In this document: positions 1-7,891 of the stretch, in pieces
Layout: every line of letters starts with the position of its first letter
How positions within the stretch are numbered: position 1 is the stretch's first letter
DNA from: Saccharothrix longispora
GTDB lineage: Bacteria; Actinomycetota; Actinomycetes; Mycobacteriales; Pseudonocardiaceae
DNA: 64,000 nucleotides
Reading direction: 5' to 3'
Assembly: GCF_030852425.1 (NCBI RefSeq)
Contig: NZ_NSDM01000015.1
Coordinates: forward strand, 94,064 to 158,063
Position numbers and translations under genes: made by a program
Notes under the pieces: model-generated
Databases searched by the model: none
The model's input: the letters and a program-made list of their open reading frames with translations, nothing else
What the model was told of the DNA's origin: nothing

Positions 1-363
1 ACCGTCGAATTGACCATCTGCCGCCAGAACGGGCCCACGGGCGTCCGTTACGCCTGCGAATCGCCGGCTGATCGTTCCCGGCCGCGCCGATGGTGTCGGC
101 CGAACCATCTCGTCCGACGCCAATCGAGGCCATCGGCGAAACGGCCACGGCCGCAGCCCAACCGCTGCGGCCGTGGCCGTGGGGATTCAGGCGGTCACGG
201 GTCGACAACCGCTCGGCGCGGTCTCGACTCCATGCAACAGCCACCCGCCGCCACCCGAGCAAGACCGGTCAGAACGGACTCGGCGGCGCCTGACCAGAGG
301 CATTGGAGTGCCTTGGAGCGCGCGGTCGGTGGCGATGAGGCTCTCACTCGGCCAGGAGGTGGG
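1..363. other. Leader region without a supported gene
   Basis: An open frame runs through this stretch into the kinase gene, but its translation is Arg/Pro-rich, resembles no protein, and lies upstream of a good ribosome site (AGGAGG at 354-359). I treat it as non-coding. No promoter, repeat or RNA gene was recognised. Confidence 0.5.
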
Positions 364-900
364 ATGGAGCAGCCGACGCTCTTCCTGATGGTCGGACTGC
401 CGGCCATCAGGAAGACCACTGCCGCGCGACGGGTGGAGGTCGAGCACAACGCGCTCCGCCTCACGAAGGACGAATGGGTGAAGGCCCTCTACGGACACGA
501 GAACCCGCCATCGGCTTCCGACGTGATCGAAGGACGACTCATCGGGATCGGGCTGCGCGCCCTCGAACTCGGCGACAACGTGGTGATCGACTACGGGCTG
601 TGGAGTCGGGACGAACGCTCCGCGCTGCGGCAAGCGGCGGCGGACCGCGGCGCACGCGTGGAGGTGCACTACTTCGAGGTGTCCCCCGCCGAGCAGCGCA
701 GACGACTCGACCAGCGCCAAGCCGACGCCCCGGACAGCACCTGGCCCATGGCCGACGAGGAACTCGCCGCCTGGGCTCGCGCCATCCAGGTCCCGACGCG
801 AGGCGAACTCGACGGCAGCGAACCCATCGATGATCCTCCGGCCGGATTCACGTCATGGGACGAGTGGCGCGGGCATCGCTGGCCGCCGGCGGTCTCCTGA
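364..900 (+). CDS. P-loop kinase-like ATP-binding protein with a degenerate Walker A
   Basis: About 178 aa if started at the ATG at 364, four bases after AGGAGG; the longer open frame upstream is not protein-like. The protein resembles the small AAA/zeta-like P-loop kinases of actinomycetes: an N-terminal beta strand leading into the P-loop (TLFLMVGLP), then RLTKDEW, a Walker-B-like strand (NVVIDYGLWSRDER) and a C-terminal WDEWRGHRWPP motif. The family usually has GLPGAGKTT. Here it is GLPAIRKTT, so the glycine preceding the catalytic lysine is Arg and the first loop glycine is Ala. Nucleotide binding may be impaired although the rest of the fold looks intact. The natural substrate of this family is unknown to me. 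The gene stands alone on its strand, with about 1 kb of decayed sequence downstream. Confidence 0.75.
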   Translation: MEQPTLFLMVGLPAIRKTTAARRVEVEHNALRLTKDEWVKALYGHENPPSASDVIEGRLIGIGLRALELGDNVVIDYGLWSRDERSALRQAAADRGARVEVHYFEVSPAEQRRRLDQRQADAPDSTWPMADEELAAWARAIQVPTRGELDGSEPIDDPPAGFTSWDEWRGHRWPPAVS

Positions 901-1971
901 CCGCTACCGCTCATCGACTGCCCATCGGCAATCGCCACGACGCCCCGCGACGCGGCATTCCCGGCGATGGGCACTCGTGTGACCGGCACGGTCCTCTCCC
1001 CCACCGAGCACAACCATGAGGTGAAGGTGCGCCTGGACAGCTGGTGGCCGCTCTCGGCGCGTGCGGACTTCCCGACCGGAGTCACCCGGCACCACCGCAG
1101 GCCTGGGGCCGCGCAGGCCCCACAGCCGCTGCCCGCACAAGGCGGCGTGGACGAGCTCCTCCGGTTTCACCGCCGTGGCCCGGTCGGCGATGACGCCCAG
1201 CACAACCACAGCCCCGGCGTCCCGCATGGCCGACGCCGCCCGGTCGTTGGCGTTCGACCATCGCCCTGGCGGCCAGGCGCCCGATGAGGAGCCGTGCACG
1301 ACCAGCGGCACGAGCGCGCGTTGGTACTCGCCGTGCCTTCGCGATCACGGCCACCTCGTCCCCCGCCTGCCGCCGAGGGCTCAGCCCCACCGATCACAGC
1401 GACTCCAGGCGGACGCCACGGTCGGCGAGCCGCTGCGCCGGGACGAGGTCGGGGCGGCGAGACCACGCGTCTCATCGGCGCACCCGGTAAGGCGAACCGG
1501 CCCGACTCGGGACCGGGGTCCAGGAGGTTGCAGAGCGCACTGGAGGCGAGCAGCACGGCGCGAGCTGCTCCGGAATCCGAGCCACATGCGGCCGGACCCG
1601 TGTGGCGGTCACGGTGTTCCCCGGACGTGGTCGGAACACGCTGGAGGTTCCGAGGTGGCGAGTCGCGGATCAGGTGGCCCGGCCGGAGACCACGGCTCGC
1701 GCTGCGGACTCGGCGTCGACGCTGTCGCCCTCGCCGTGTTCGCAGGCCGGTCGGGGAGGTCGCGCTGTGCGCGGACGACAGGTCGTGCTTCCGGCGGAAT
1801 TCCGCGATCGGCGGTCACCGACGGGAAAGGACGGGCGCCTACCGCCTTTTCGGTCGCGCGTCAACGGTCGACACTCATTCATCACATTTACCCGACGAAT
1901 CGCGCGCAGTTACCGCACACGTCGGGATCATCCAATTTCCGCGAAGTCATGATCGAATGGTGAGATAATTC
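901..1971. other. About 1.07 kb with no intact gene; possible decayed coding remnants
   Basis: Open frames here are short, overlapping and compositionally poor. Two pieces look faintly protein-like: a forward segment near 967-1080 (reads MGTRVTGTVLSPTEHNHEV) and a reverse segment near 1150-1340 (contains VVHGSSSGAWPPGRWSNAND followed by AVVVLGVIADRATAVKPEEL) whose frame breaks at both ends. I recognise neither. The likeliest reading is a gene graveyard plus the upstream region of the secreted-protein gene at 1972. Confidence 0.35.
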
Positions 1972-2498
1972 GTGAGCAGAACACGTGGGCGAAGAATTGC
2001 CGCCTTGTGGACAAGGGCGACGGCATTCGTGCTGGCGGCCTCGGCGGTGGTGGCGCTGGGTCCGGTCGCACGGGCCGAGTCGGGCACCACGACCGCACCG
2101 CGGTCGGTCATCACCAAGCCGGAGGTGTCGCTGACGGGCTCGGCGGTGTCCGTCCAGGCCATGAACACGATCACCCGCGGCGCGTGGTCGTGCACGTTGA
2201 CCGTGAGCGACCCCGGTCGGTGGTTCGGCTGCTCCGGCGGTGGTGCGCAGGGGCCCGGTTGGCTGGACTGCACCCACGTCATGCCCCAGTTGGAGATCTT
2301 CGTCGGCGTCGTCCGCAACAACACCGTCGTGGCGCTCGCGACCGACTACGACACGGCCACGATCCAGGTCAACACGAACGCTTCCGTATCCCCTACGTCC
2401 GGGCGACCTACTTCCTGGCCGCCGTCGGGACCGTCGAGTGGTCGGCCGGCGTAATCACCGACTTCCCCGAGCTGCACAGCCCGTCGTTCGCGATCTGA
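1972..2498 (+). pseudogene. Small secreted protein, probably frameshifted near 2378
   Basis: A GTG at 1972 opens a protein with a clear Sec signal peptide (Arg-rich start, hydrophobic core AFVLAASAVVALG, Ala-x-Ala end at ARAES) and a mature part with two Cys-containing segments (WSCTLTV, WFGCSGG) and GWLDCTHV. The frame reads sensibly to about 2378, then turns Pro/Ser-rich and ends at 2454. In the -1 relative frame the coding continues as RFRIPYVRATYFLAAVGTV and ...WSAGVITDFPELHSPSF to a stop at 2498. A one-base deletion around 2375-2380 would join the halves into about 175 aa. It is a fresh pseudogene, a sequencing error or, less likely, programmed frameshifting. No function is recognised; beta-rich extracellular actinomycete proteins look like this. 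Confidence 0.6.
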
Positions 2499-3013
2499 TC
2501 GTGCCCGCTCGGGTCCGCCGTCCCGGGTCGCCCGCGGATCGGAGCACCCACCCCGCACTCGCCCCCCACCGCTCACCGCCGATCGGATGCGTCACGAGTC
2601 CGCGCCCGTCGTCGGTCTCGAGCACGGCAAGCCCCGGGAACCGGTTTGCTGTTGACGTCGGTGATCGGCGGCCGAGATCGGCGGCGCCGCGACCGCCGAC
2701 CCGCCCGTACTGCCCACTCAAGGGACGCGGCGGCACGGACCGGCACCCCCGCCGCCGCGGCCTGCCGCAGGTGCGGGCGGTGTGCCCGCCGGGGCGTCGC
2801 CACGGGGTGCGCCCGGATTCTCCTGATCATTTCAAGAGTTTGCCGGGAGCTTTGTGGAAAAAGCGTCGTTGCCCGGCGCTTCCGCCTGGTGCCAGACTTC
2901 CTGCTCACGGCGGTTGATTCCGCCGACCGGGAAAACCCGTTGACCGGGTGCGCACATCGTTTCGCGCATTCGTCCCCTGCAACGGCGTTTCCCGGCGTCG
3001 AGAGGTTGTCGTG
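2499..3013. other. Intergenic region upstream of the S1 protease
   Basis: About 515 bp with no credible gene on either strand. Overlapping reverse frames are shadows of the protease region. An AT-richer patch at roughly 2815-2870 is the likeliest place for the protease promoter, but no consensus can be assigned by eye. Confidence 0.4.
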
Positions 3014-4210
3014 GTGTCTCGAATTCGATTGTTGGGCGTCGTGGCCCTGTCCTGCCTGGTTTCCACGACCTTGTCCACCGGTGTCGCGGCGGCGGCGCCC
3101 GCCACCGGGTCCGGGTACCAGCCCGAGATGGTCGCCGCCCTGGCGCGCACGCTGGGCGTCGACGAGTCCGCCGCGGTCCGGCGGCTGGACCGCGAGGCCG
3201 ACCAGCAGCGCAGGCTGGGTGACCTCACCGAGCGGGGCGTGCGGGTCGACGGCGCGTTCTTCGACGGTGCGGGCACGCTGACGGTCAACGCGGACCGGGC
3301 CGGGGCGGAGCGCGCTCGGGCGGTCGGGCTGGCCGCCCGCACGCCGGCGCGCGGTGAGGCCGCGTTGAACGAGGTGCAGGCGCGCCTCGACCGGCTCGCG
3401 GCCCGCCAGGTCCCCACCGGGGTCGCCTCGTGGGGTGTGGACGTGGCGGCGGACGTCGTCACGATCCAGGTGGTCGACCGCACCAGGCCACCGGCCAGGG
3501 CGTTCCTGGAGGCGGCGGCCGAGCACGGTGCGGCGGTGCGCGTGGAGCAGGTGTCACAGGCGCTGTCCGCGCAGGCGGCGATCCACCCGGGCAGCAAGAT
3601 GACGCTCAACGGCGGCTCGGGGTACTGCTCGGTCGGGTTCGGCGCCCGGTCGAGCAGCGGGGTGCAGTACCTGGTCAGCGCCGGGCACTGCGTCGCGGGC
3701 AACGCCACGCTGCACTACGACGGCACGCGGTTCGCCAGGGGCGCGGGCAGTCGCTACGCGCTGGGCTACGACAGCGTCGACATGGGCGTGGCCCGGCTCG
3801 ACGCGGGCAACTCGATCACCACCCGGGTCGGCACCTGGGGCGCCGCGGGCCGGATCGCGGTCAAGGGCGCCGCGCGCGGCCAGGTCGGCGCGTCGATCTG
3901 CAAGTCCGGCGCCACGACGGGCTGGACCTGCGGCTCGATCACCGGCTACAACCAGACCGTCACCTACGTCGACCCGAACGGCGGCCCCTCGACGGTGGTC
4001 CGCGGCCTGGGCAAGTCGACCGTCTGCACGATGGGCGGCGACAGCGGCGGTGCCTACATCTCCGGCAACCAGGCCCAGGGCATGACGTCGGGCGGGCCGA
4101 CCAACCAGCGGTGCACGTTCAACGGCGGCTACGAGAGCGGGAAGTCCTCGTACTTCCAGCCGCTCGGCGATGCGCTGTCCTACTACGGGCTGACCCTCAA
4201 CGTCGGCTGA
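3014..4210 (+). CDS. Secreted streptogrisin/alpha-lytic-type serine protease (S1 family)
   Basis: About 398 aa from the GTG at 3014, eight bases after GAGAGG; upstream in-frame codons are not signal-peptide-like. Order: Sec signal peptide (about 1-35, ending GVAAAAPA), an alpha-lytic-type pro-region (about 40-190; VPTGVASWGVDVAADVVTI is the usual final fold), then a chymotrypsin-fold catalytic domain. Triad: His225 in SAGHC, Asp256 in DSVDMGVARL, Ser344 in GGDSGG. The S1 specificity-loop motif TSGG follows, and Cys pairs flank GHC and GDSGG as in streptogrisins. The pro-region would act as an intramolecular chaperone removed by autolysis. It is an extracellular nutrient protease by family. 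A 15-bp hairpin follows 12 bp after the stop. A second paralogue lies at 10.4 kb. Confidence 0.93.
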   Translation: MSRIRLLGVVALSCLVSTTLSTGVAAAAPATGSGYQPEMVAALARTLGVDESAAVRRLDREADQQRRLGDLTERGVRVDGAFFDGAGTLTVNADRAGAERARAVGLAARTPARGEAALNEVQARLDRLAARQVPTGVASWGVDVAADVVTIQVVDRTRPPARAFLEAAAEHGAAVRVEQVSQALSAQAAIHPGSKMTLNGGSGYCSVGFGARSSSGVQYLVSAGHCVAGNATLHYDGTRFARGAGSRYALGYDSVDMGVARLDAGNSITTRVGTWGAAGRIAVKGAARGQVGASICKSGATTGWTCGSITGYNQTVTYVDPNGGPSTVVRGLGKSTVCTMGGDSGGAYISGNQAQGMTSGGPTNQRCTFNGGYESGKSSYFQPLGDALSYYGLTLNVG

Positions 4211-4222
4211 CATCGTGACGAC

Positions 4223-4262
4223 GTGAGTGTCGATACCTCCGTCCGGGGGTATCGACACTCAC
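4223..4262. terminator. 15-bp perfect inverted repeat between protease and HTH gene
   Basis: Arms GTGAGTGTCGATACC (4223-4237) and GGTATCGACACTCAC (4248-4262) pair perfectly around a 10-nt loop, starting 12 bp after the protease stop. No T tract follows, as usual for actinomycete intrinsic terminators. Because the right arm ends 24 bp before the HTH regulator start, it could equally be that regulator's operator. Confidence 0.7.
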
Positions 4263-4286
4263 CAATTCGGGTGGTCATACTCGCTC

Positions 4287-5210
4287 ATGGCAGCTCCTCA
4301 GCACCCTTCCGGTCCTGAACAGGTCCTGTGCCAGGAGAAGTTCGCGGACGCGCTGCGCGCCGCCATAGCGCGACGCGACCTCCCCCTCGACCGCATCCGC
4401 GCCCGGCTCGCCGCGCGCGGGGTGGAGATCAGCATCGCCACGCTGAGCTACTGGCAGCAGGGTCGCAGCCGGCCCGAGCGGCCGAACTCGCTGCGGGCGC
4501 TGCGCGAACTGGAGGACATCCTCGACCTGCCGCCGGACACGCTGTTCGAGTTCCTCGAACCGCCGCGCCCGCGCGGTCGCCGCACGACCGGTGGCCGGTT
4601 GAGCATGGAGACCCTCTACGGCAGCGACTCGCCCATCCGCGCGGTGTTGGGCGACCTGACGGAACCGAACCCGGACGTCGCCGTGCTCGCCACCACCGAG
4701 ACGTGCTTCGTCGACGCCCGCAGGTCGCTGCGCCGGGTCTCGACCACGCAGGTGCTGCGCGGCACCGGCGAGGGCTGCGACCGCTTCGTCACGGTGCACG
4801 GCGTGGACGAGGGCGACGTGATGCCGTCGCACGTGGTGGTGCGCGGCGGCCGGCTCGGCGCGCTGAAGACGGACGACACCAGCGGGTACGCCTCGGCGGA
4901 GATCGAGTTCGGGCGGGTGCTGGACAGGAACGAGACCACCGTGGTCGAGTACGAGTGGGTCATGGGCGAGAGCCCTGTCCCCTCACGCGGCCACGAGCGC
5001 CGCATCCGCGACAGCACCGACAACTACCTGCTGCGCGTCTGCTTCGACCACGTCACGCTCCCCGCCCGCTGCTACGCGCACCACCGCCCCCGCGTCACCG
5101 CACCCGTCCAGCAGCGCCGCCGCGTACCGGTCGACCCGGCCGGCCAGGCGCACCTCTACCTGTCCAAGTGCGATCCCGGGGTGTACGGCATCTCCTGGGA
5201 CTGGGATTGA
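4287..5210 (+). CDS. HTH transcriptional regulator, XRE-like N-terminus with unknown C-terminal domain
   Basis: About 307 aa from the ATG at 4287; the frame is open further upstream but that part would start inside the hairpin stem. Residues about 12-80 form an HTH: FADALRAAIARRDLPLDRIR, then a turn and recognition helix ISIATLSYWQQGRSRPERPN, ending with a helix typical of XRE-type proteins that choose the fold by repeated helices (LRALRELEDILDLPPDTL). Residues about 110-307 form a beta-rich domain I do not recognise (VAVLATTETCFVDARRSLRR, SKCDPGVYGISWDWD). Similar actinomycete proteins are uncharacterised. It may autoregulate through the adjacent inverted repeat; that is inference from position. 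It is convergent with the methyltransferase at 5307. Confidence 0.8.
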   Translation: MAAPQHPSGPEQVLCQEKFADALRAAIARRDLPLDRIRARLAARGVEISIATLSYWQQGRSRPERPNSLRALRELEDILDLPPDTLFEFLEPPRPRGRRTTGGRLSMETLYGSDSPIRAVLGDLTEPNPDVAVLATTETCFVDARRSLRRVSTTQVLRGTGEGCDRFVTVHGVDEGDVMPSHVVVRGGRLGALKTDDTSGYASAEIEFGRVLDRNETTVVEYEWVMGESPVPSRGHERRIRDSTDNYLLRVCFDHVTLPARCYAHHRPRVTAPVQQRRRVPVDPAGQAHLYLSKCDPGVYGISWDWD

Positions 5211-5268
5211 TCCGTCCCCGGTGGGGCCGCCCCGGGACGTGGTCACGGGGCGGCAGTCGCGCGATGTG

Positions 5269-5301
5269 CGCTCCGGCCGGGGCGGCACCCCGACCGGAGC
5301 G
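5269..5301. terminator. Bidirectional terminator hairpin between convergent genes
   Basis: CGCTCCGGCCGGGG (5269-5282) and CCCCGACCGGAGCG (5288-5301) form a 14-bp stem with one mismatch and a 5-nt loop. It lies between the 3' ends of the HTH gene and the reverse-strand methyltransferase, the expected place for a shared terminator. Confidence 0.7.
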
Positions 5302-5306
5302 TCCGC

Positions 5307-6062
5307 TCAGGACGTTCGGCGCGCGGTCAGCAGGAGTCGCCCGCTCCCGATCCCGTGGGGTTCGCCACCGGTTCCGCCGAACAGTTCGACGTCGGCGAAC
5401 CCGGTGGCGGCCAGGAGGTCGACGACCTGCGCCACGGTGTGAACGTGGTGCACCGCCGTCGCGTCGAGCTCCTGCCCGTCGCGGGTGAACCGGTAGCGGC
5501 TGAGTATCCGGCTCCCGACGACGTCGTACTCGCTGGTCGCGAGGACGGTGATGTCGCCGGTCCGCATGGTCCGCGGCTCGGCCCGGTAGCCGGGCAGGAC
5601 CGACTCGGCCGCCGAGGCGAGGTCGACGACCAGGCCGCCGCCGGACCGGACGGCCCGGCCCAGCGCGGCGGCGAACTCACGCAGGTCGCCGAGCTCCAGG
5701 TAGCCGAAGCTGTTGCCGAGGCACACCACGGCGTCGAACCCGTCGTCCTGCGGGACCTCCCGCATGTCGGCGCGGATGAATTCGACGTCGAGACCGGCGG
5801 ACGAGCGCCGAGCGTGCCCGATCGCTTCGGCGGACAGGTCGACACCCGTCACGCGGTGCCCGCGCCGCGCGAGTTCCAGGCTGTGCCGCCCACTGCCGCA
5901 CGGCACGTCCAGGACCCGTGAACGCGGCGCGAGGCCGAGGCGCTCCTCGACGAAGTCGATCTCTTCGACGGTGACCTCCGGCGGTACGACGCGCCGCCAG
6001 AACTCGTTGGGCAGTTCGGTGAAGAAGTCCACGTACCAGGTGGACGAAGGTATTCCGGACAT
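5307..6062 (-). CDS. Class I SAM-dependent methyltransferase
   Basis: About 251 aa from an ATG at 6062 preceded by AGGAG on the reverse strand; the longer open frame lacks a ribosome site. The Rossmann core is standard: motif I SRVLDVPCGSGRHSLELA, acidic motif II strand VTGVDLSAEAI, VEFIRADMREVP (motif III), DAVVCLGNSFGYLE (motif IV) and GGLVVDLA. The N-terminus (STWYVDFFTELPNEFWRR) resembles small-molecule methyltransferases of the type annotated as class I SAM-dependent methyltransferase domain 25. The substrate cannot be inferred: it stands alone between a terminator hairpin and transposon debris. Confidence 0.85.
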   Translation of the reverse strand: MSGIPSSTWYVDFFTELPNEFWRRVVPPEVTVEEIDFVEERLGLAPRSRVLDVPCGSGRHSLELARRGHRVTGVDLSAEAIGHARRSSAGLDVEFIRADMREVPQDDGFDAVVCLGNSFGYLELGDLREFAAALGRAVRSGGGLVVDLASAAESVLPGYRAEPRTMRTGDITVLATSEYDVVGSRILSRYRFTRDGQELDATAVHHVHTVAQVVDLLAATGFADVELFGGTGGEPHGIGSGRLLLTARRTS

Positions 6063-6244
6063 GGGAAAGCTCCTTGCGGTGCATCGGCTTCTCAGGGCGA
6101 TGACACCGGGCGGCCCCGGGCCGTCACACGGCCTCGGTGCGGTGGCCCGGTGTGAGGTTCCGGGCAACCATGGCTTCCTCCACAGTCGGCGGTCACCCCG
6201 ACGCTAGCAGCGCCCTGCCGGATCGGCGAACGACTTTCCGGCAC

Positions 6245-7197
6245 CGACACGCGGTAGAAGTGCTCGTATTCGCGCAGGGGGTGGAGCAGGTGCTGTCGAT
6301 TCCAGATGAGGGTGCGGTCGAGAAGTTCGCGACGGCAGCTGCGGATCCGGCGTGCCATGATCGCGTCCATCCGCGGTATCCGGACACCGGTGAGGACGAC
6401 CGGGATGCCCGCGTCGGCGAGGACTGCATCGAGCGGGGTGGGGAACTTGCCGTCCCGGTCGCGCATCAGGAACCGCACGTGTCGGCCTTCGTCTTCGAGG
6501 TCCATGGCGAGGTTTCCGGCGGCTTGGGTGCCCCAGAAGGCGGTCGGGTGTGCGGTGGCGCCCAGGACCCTGCCCCGGCGACTGGCGTGCTCGATGACCG
6601 CGAGCACGTACAGTCGGGTGCCGCCCAGGGTGGTGGTCTCGAAGAAGTCGCAGGCCAGGAGTGCGTCGGCCTGCGAGCGGAGGAGGGCCGACCAGGTCGT
6701 CGAGGCGCGTTCGGGTGCAGGGTCGATTCCGGCGTCCTTGAGGATCTGCCACACCGTGGAGGCCGCGACCTTGATGCCGAGCACGAGGAGTGCTCCGTGG
6801 ATGCGGCGGTAGCCCCAGGCGGGGTTCTCCCGCGCCAGGCGCAGTGCCAGGAGTCGCATCGAGCGGATGGTCCGTGGTCGGCCGGACTGCTTGGGGCGGG
6901 ATCTGGCCGCGTGACGTCGTGCGAGGAGGTCTCGGTGCCAGGGCAGGACTGTCTCCGGACGCACGAGCAGTCGGAACCGATGAAGTGCCTGCACCGGGAC
7001 TCGGTGCAGTAGTGCTGAGAGAAGTGCCCGGTCGCTGGGGGGAATCGTGGACGGGTGTTGCCCGGTTGGCGTTGCAGGGCGGTGATCTGGTGCCGCAGCG
7101 CCAGGATCCCCGTGTCCTTGTCCCGGTCGCTCACGGGTAGCAGGCGCAGCAACGCGAAGGCGTTGGTCACGCCGAGGTAGGCCAGTCGGAGCAGCAC
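6245..7197 (-). pseudogene. Decayed integrase-type transposase (IS3/IS481-like)
   Basis: The N-terminal part (MLLRLAYLGVTNAFALLRLL, then LALRHQITALQRQ) is in one reverse frame. From about 7045 on, the homology continues in another frame (SDRALLSALLHR, FRLLVRPETVLPWHRDLL, NPAWGYRRIHGALLVLGIKV, ACDFFETTTLGGTRLYVLAV, RFLMRDRDGKFPTPLDA, RRELLDRTLIWNRQHLLHPL). A frameshift therefore splits the gene. The first two DDE acids are present (CDFFE, DRDGKF), but the third, usually the E of ERW just before the GSCRREL-like motif, reads MARRIRSCRREL, so the Glu is gone. The C-terminal HRPHRAL-type tail is missing after EYEHFYRV. No flanking terminal repeats or target duplication were found by eye. Confidence 0.75.
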
Positions 7198-7891
7198 AGC
7201 AGGTCGTCATGCCGTGCTGGTCGGCGTCTCGGCGGATGGCAGCCGTCCCGTGAGCGTTCGACGCCTCTTGGTTCGTACGTCCTCCACCTGCGTGGATGAG
7301 GTTTCGGCACGCACAACGTCGACGCAGTGGCCATCGGTCGTCCCCTGCCGGCGAGCCCCGACCTCCCGCAGGTGCTGGCCTCGGGCAGGAACCTCCCGGA
7401 AACTCCCAGCGCTGCCGCCACCCGCCGGCTCCGACGACGTGCACGGTGACCGCGGTGACGCCCGCCGGTACGGTGAAAGGTCGGGTTGCCGGGGTGGCGG
7501 CACGGTCCGCAGCACGGCGCGGTTGGGCGCGGCGGCGGTGAGGTAGCCGACCACGTCGACGGCGACGCCCACGCTGCCGCCACCCGAGTCGGGACGTTTA
7601 CCTTGCCGTTCGCGCCGACCTTGGCCGACACCACGTTCCCCGGTACACGGGTCGACATACGCGGGTGGCCCGATCACACCCGGCCGGCCGCCCTCCTGGT
7701 CATCGGTCGCAGCCCGACCACCGAGGAGTCCACGAGCCGCCGCCTGCTCGACCGCTGCCCATCCGATCGTCCTGGTCGGCCTCCGGGTCATCAGCCGACA
7801 AGCGACACACGGCCGCGGCGCGTCCGTCCGATCGTGGTTCCGGCTACCAGGGTGGTGCAGGTGAGGGACGCACCTGCACCACCCTGGGGCG
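7198..7891. other. Debris zone with fragments of secreted-protein genes (reverse strand)
   Basis: Reverse-strand pieces in different frames resemble parts of extracellular proteins. STRVPGNVVSAKVGANGKVN (about 7590-7655) should continue into VGVAVDVVGYLTAAAPNRA (about 7515-7575), which lies in another frame; the pair looks like the repeat unit of actinomycete surface proteins that ends in VxVDVVGYF. A further piece near 7420-7480 reads FTVPAGVTAVTVHVVGAGG, a typical start of glycine-rich secreted proteins. None is intact. With the transposase remnant it marks a decayed insertion site. Confidence 0.45.

Noticed and set aside
10..363. N-terminal extension of the kinase gene from position 10
   Set aside because: Residues before the ATG at 364 are Arg/Pro-rich and unlike any protein; AGGAGG precedes 364.
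1061..1968. Forward open frames of 224 and 300 aa in the 1-2 kb region
   Set aside because: They overlap each other in different frames, are low-complexity, and lack starts with ribosome sites or any domain-like sequence.
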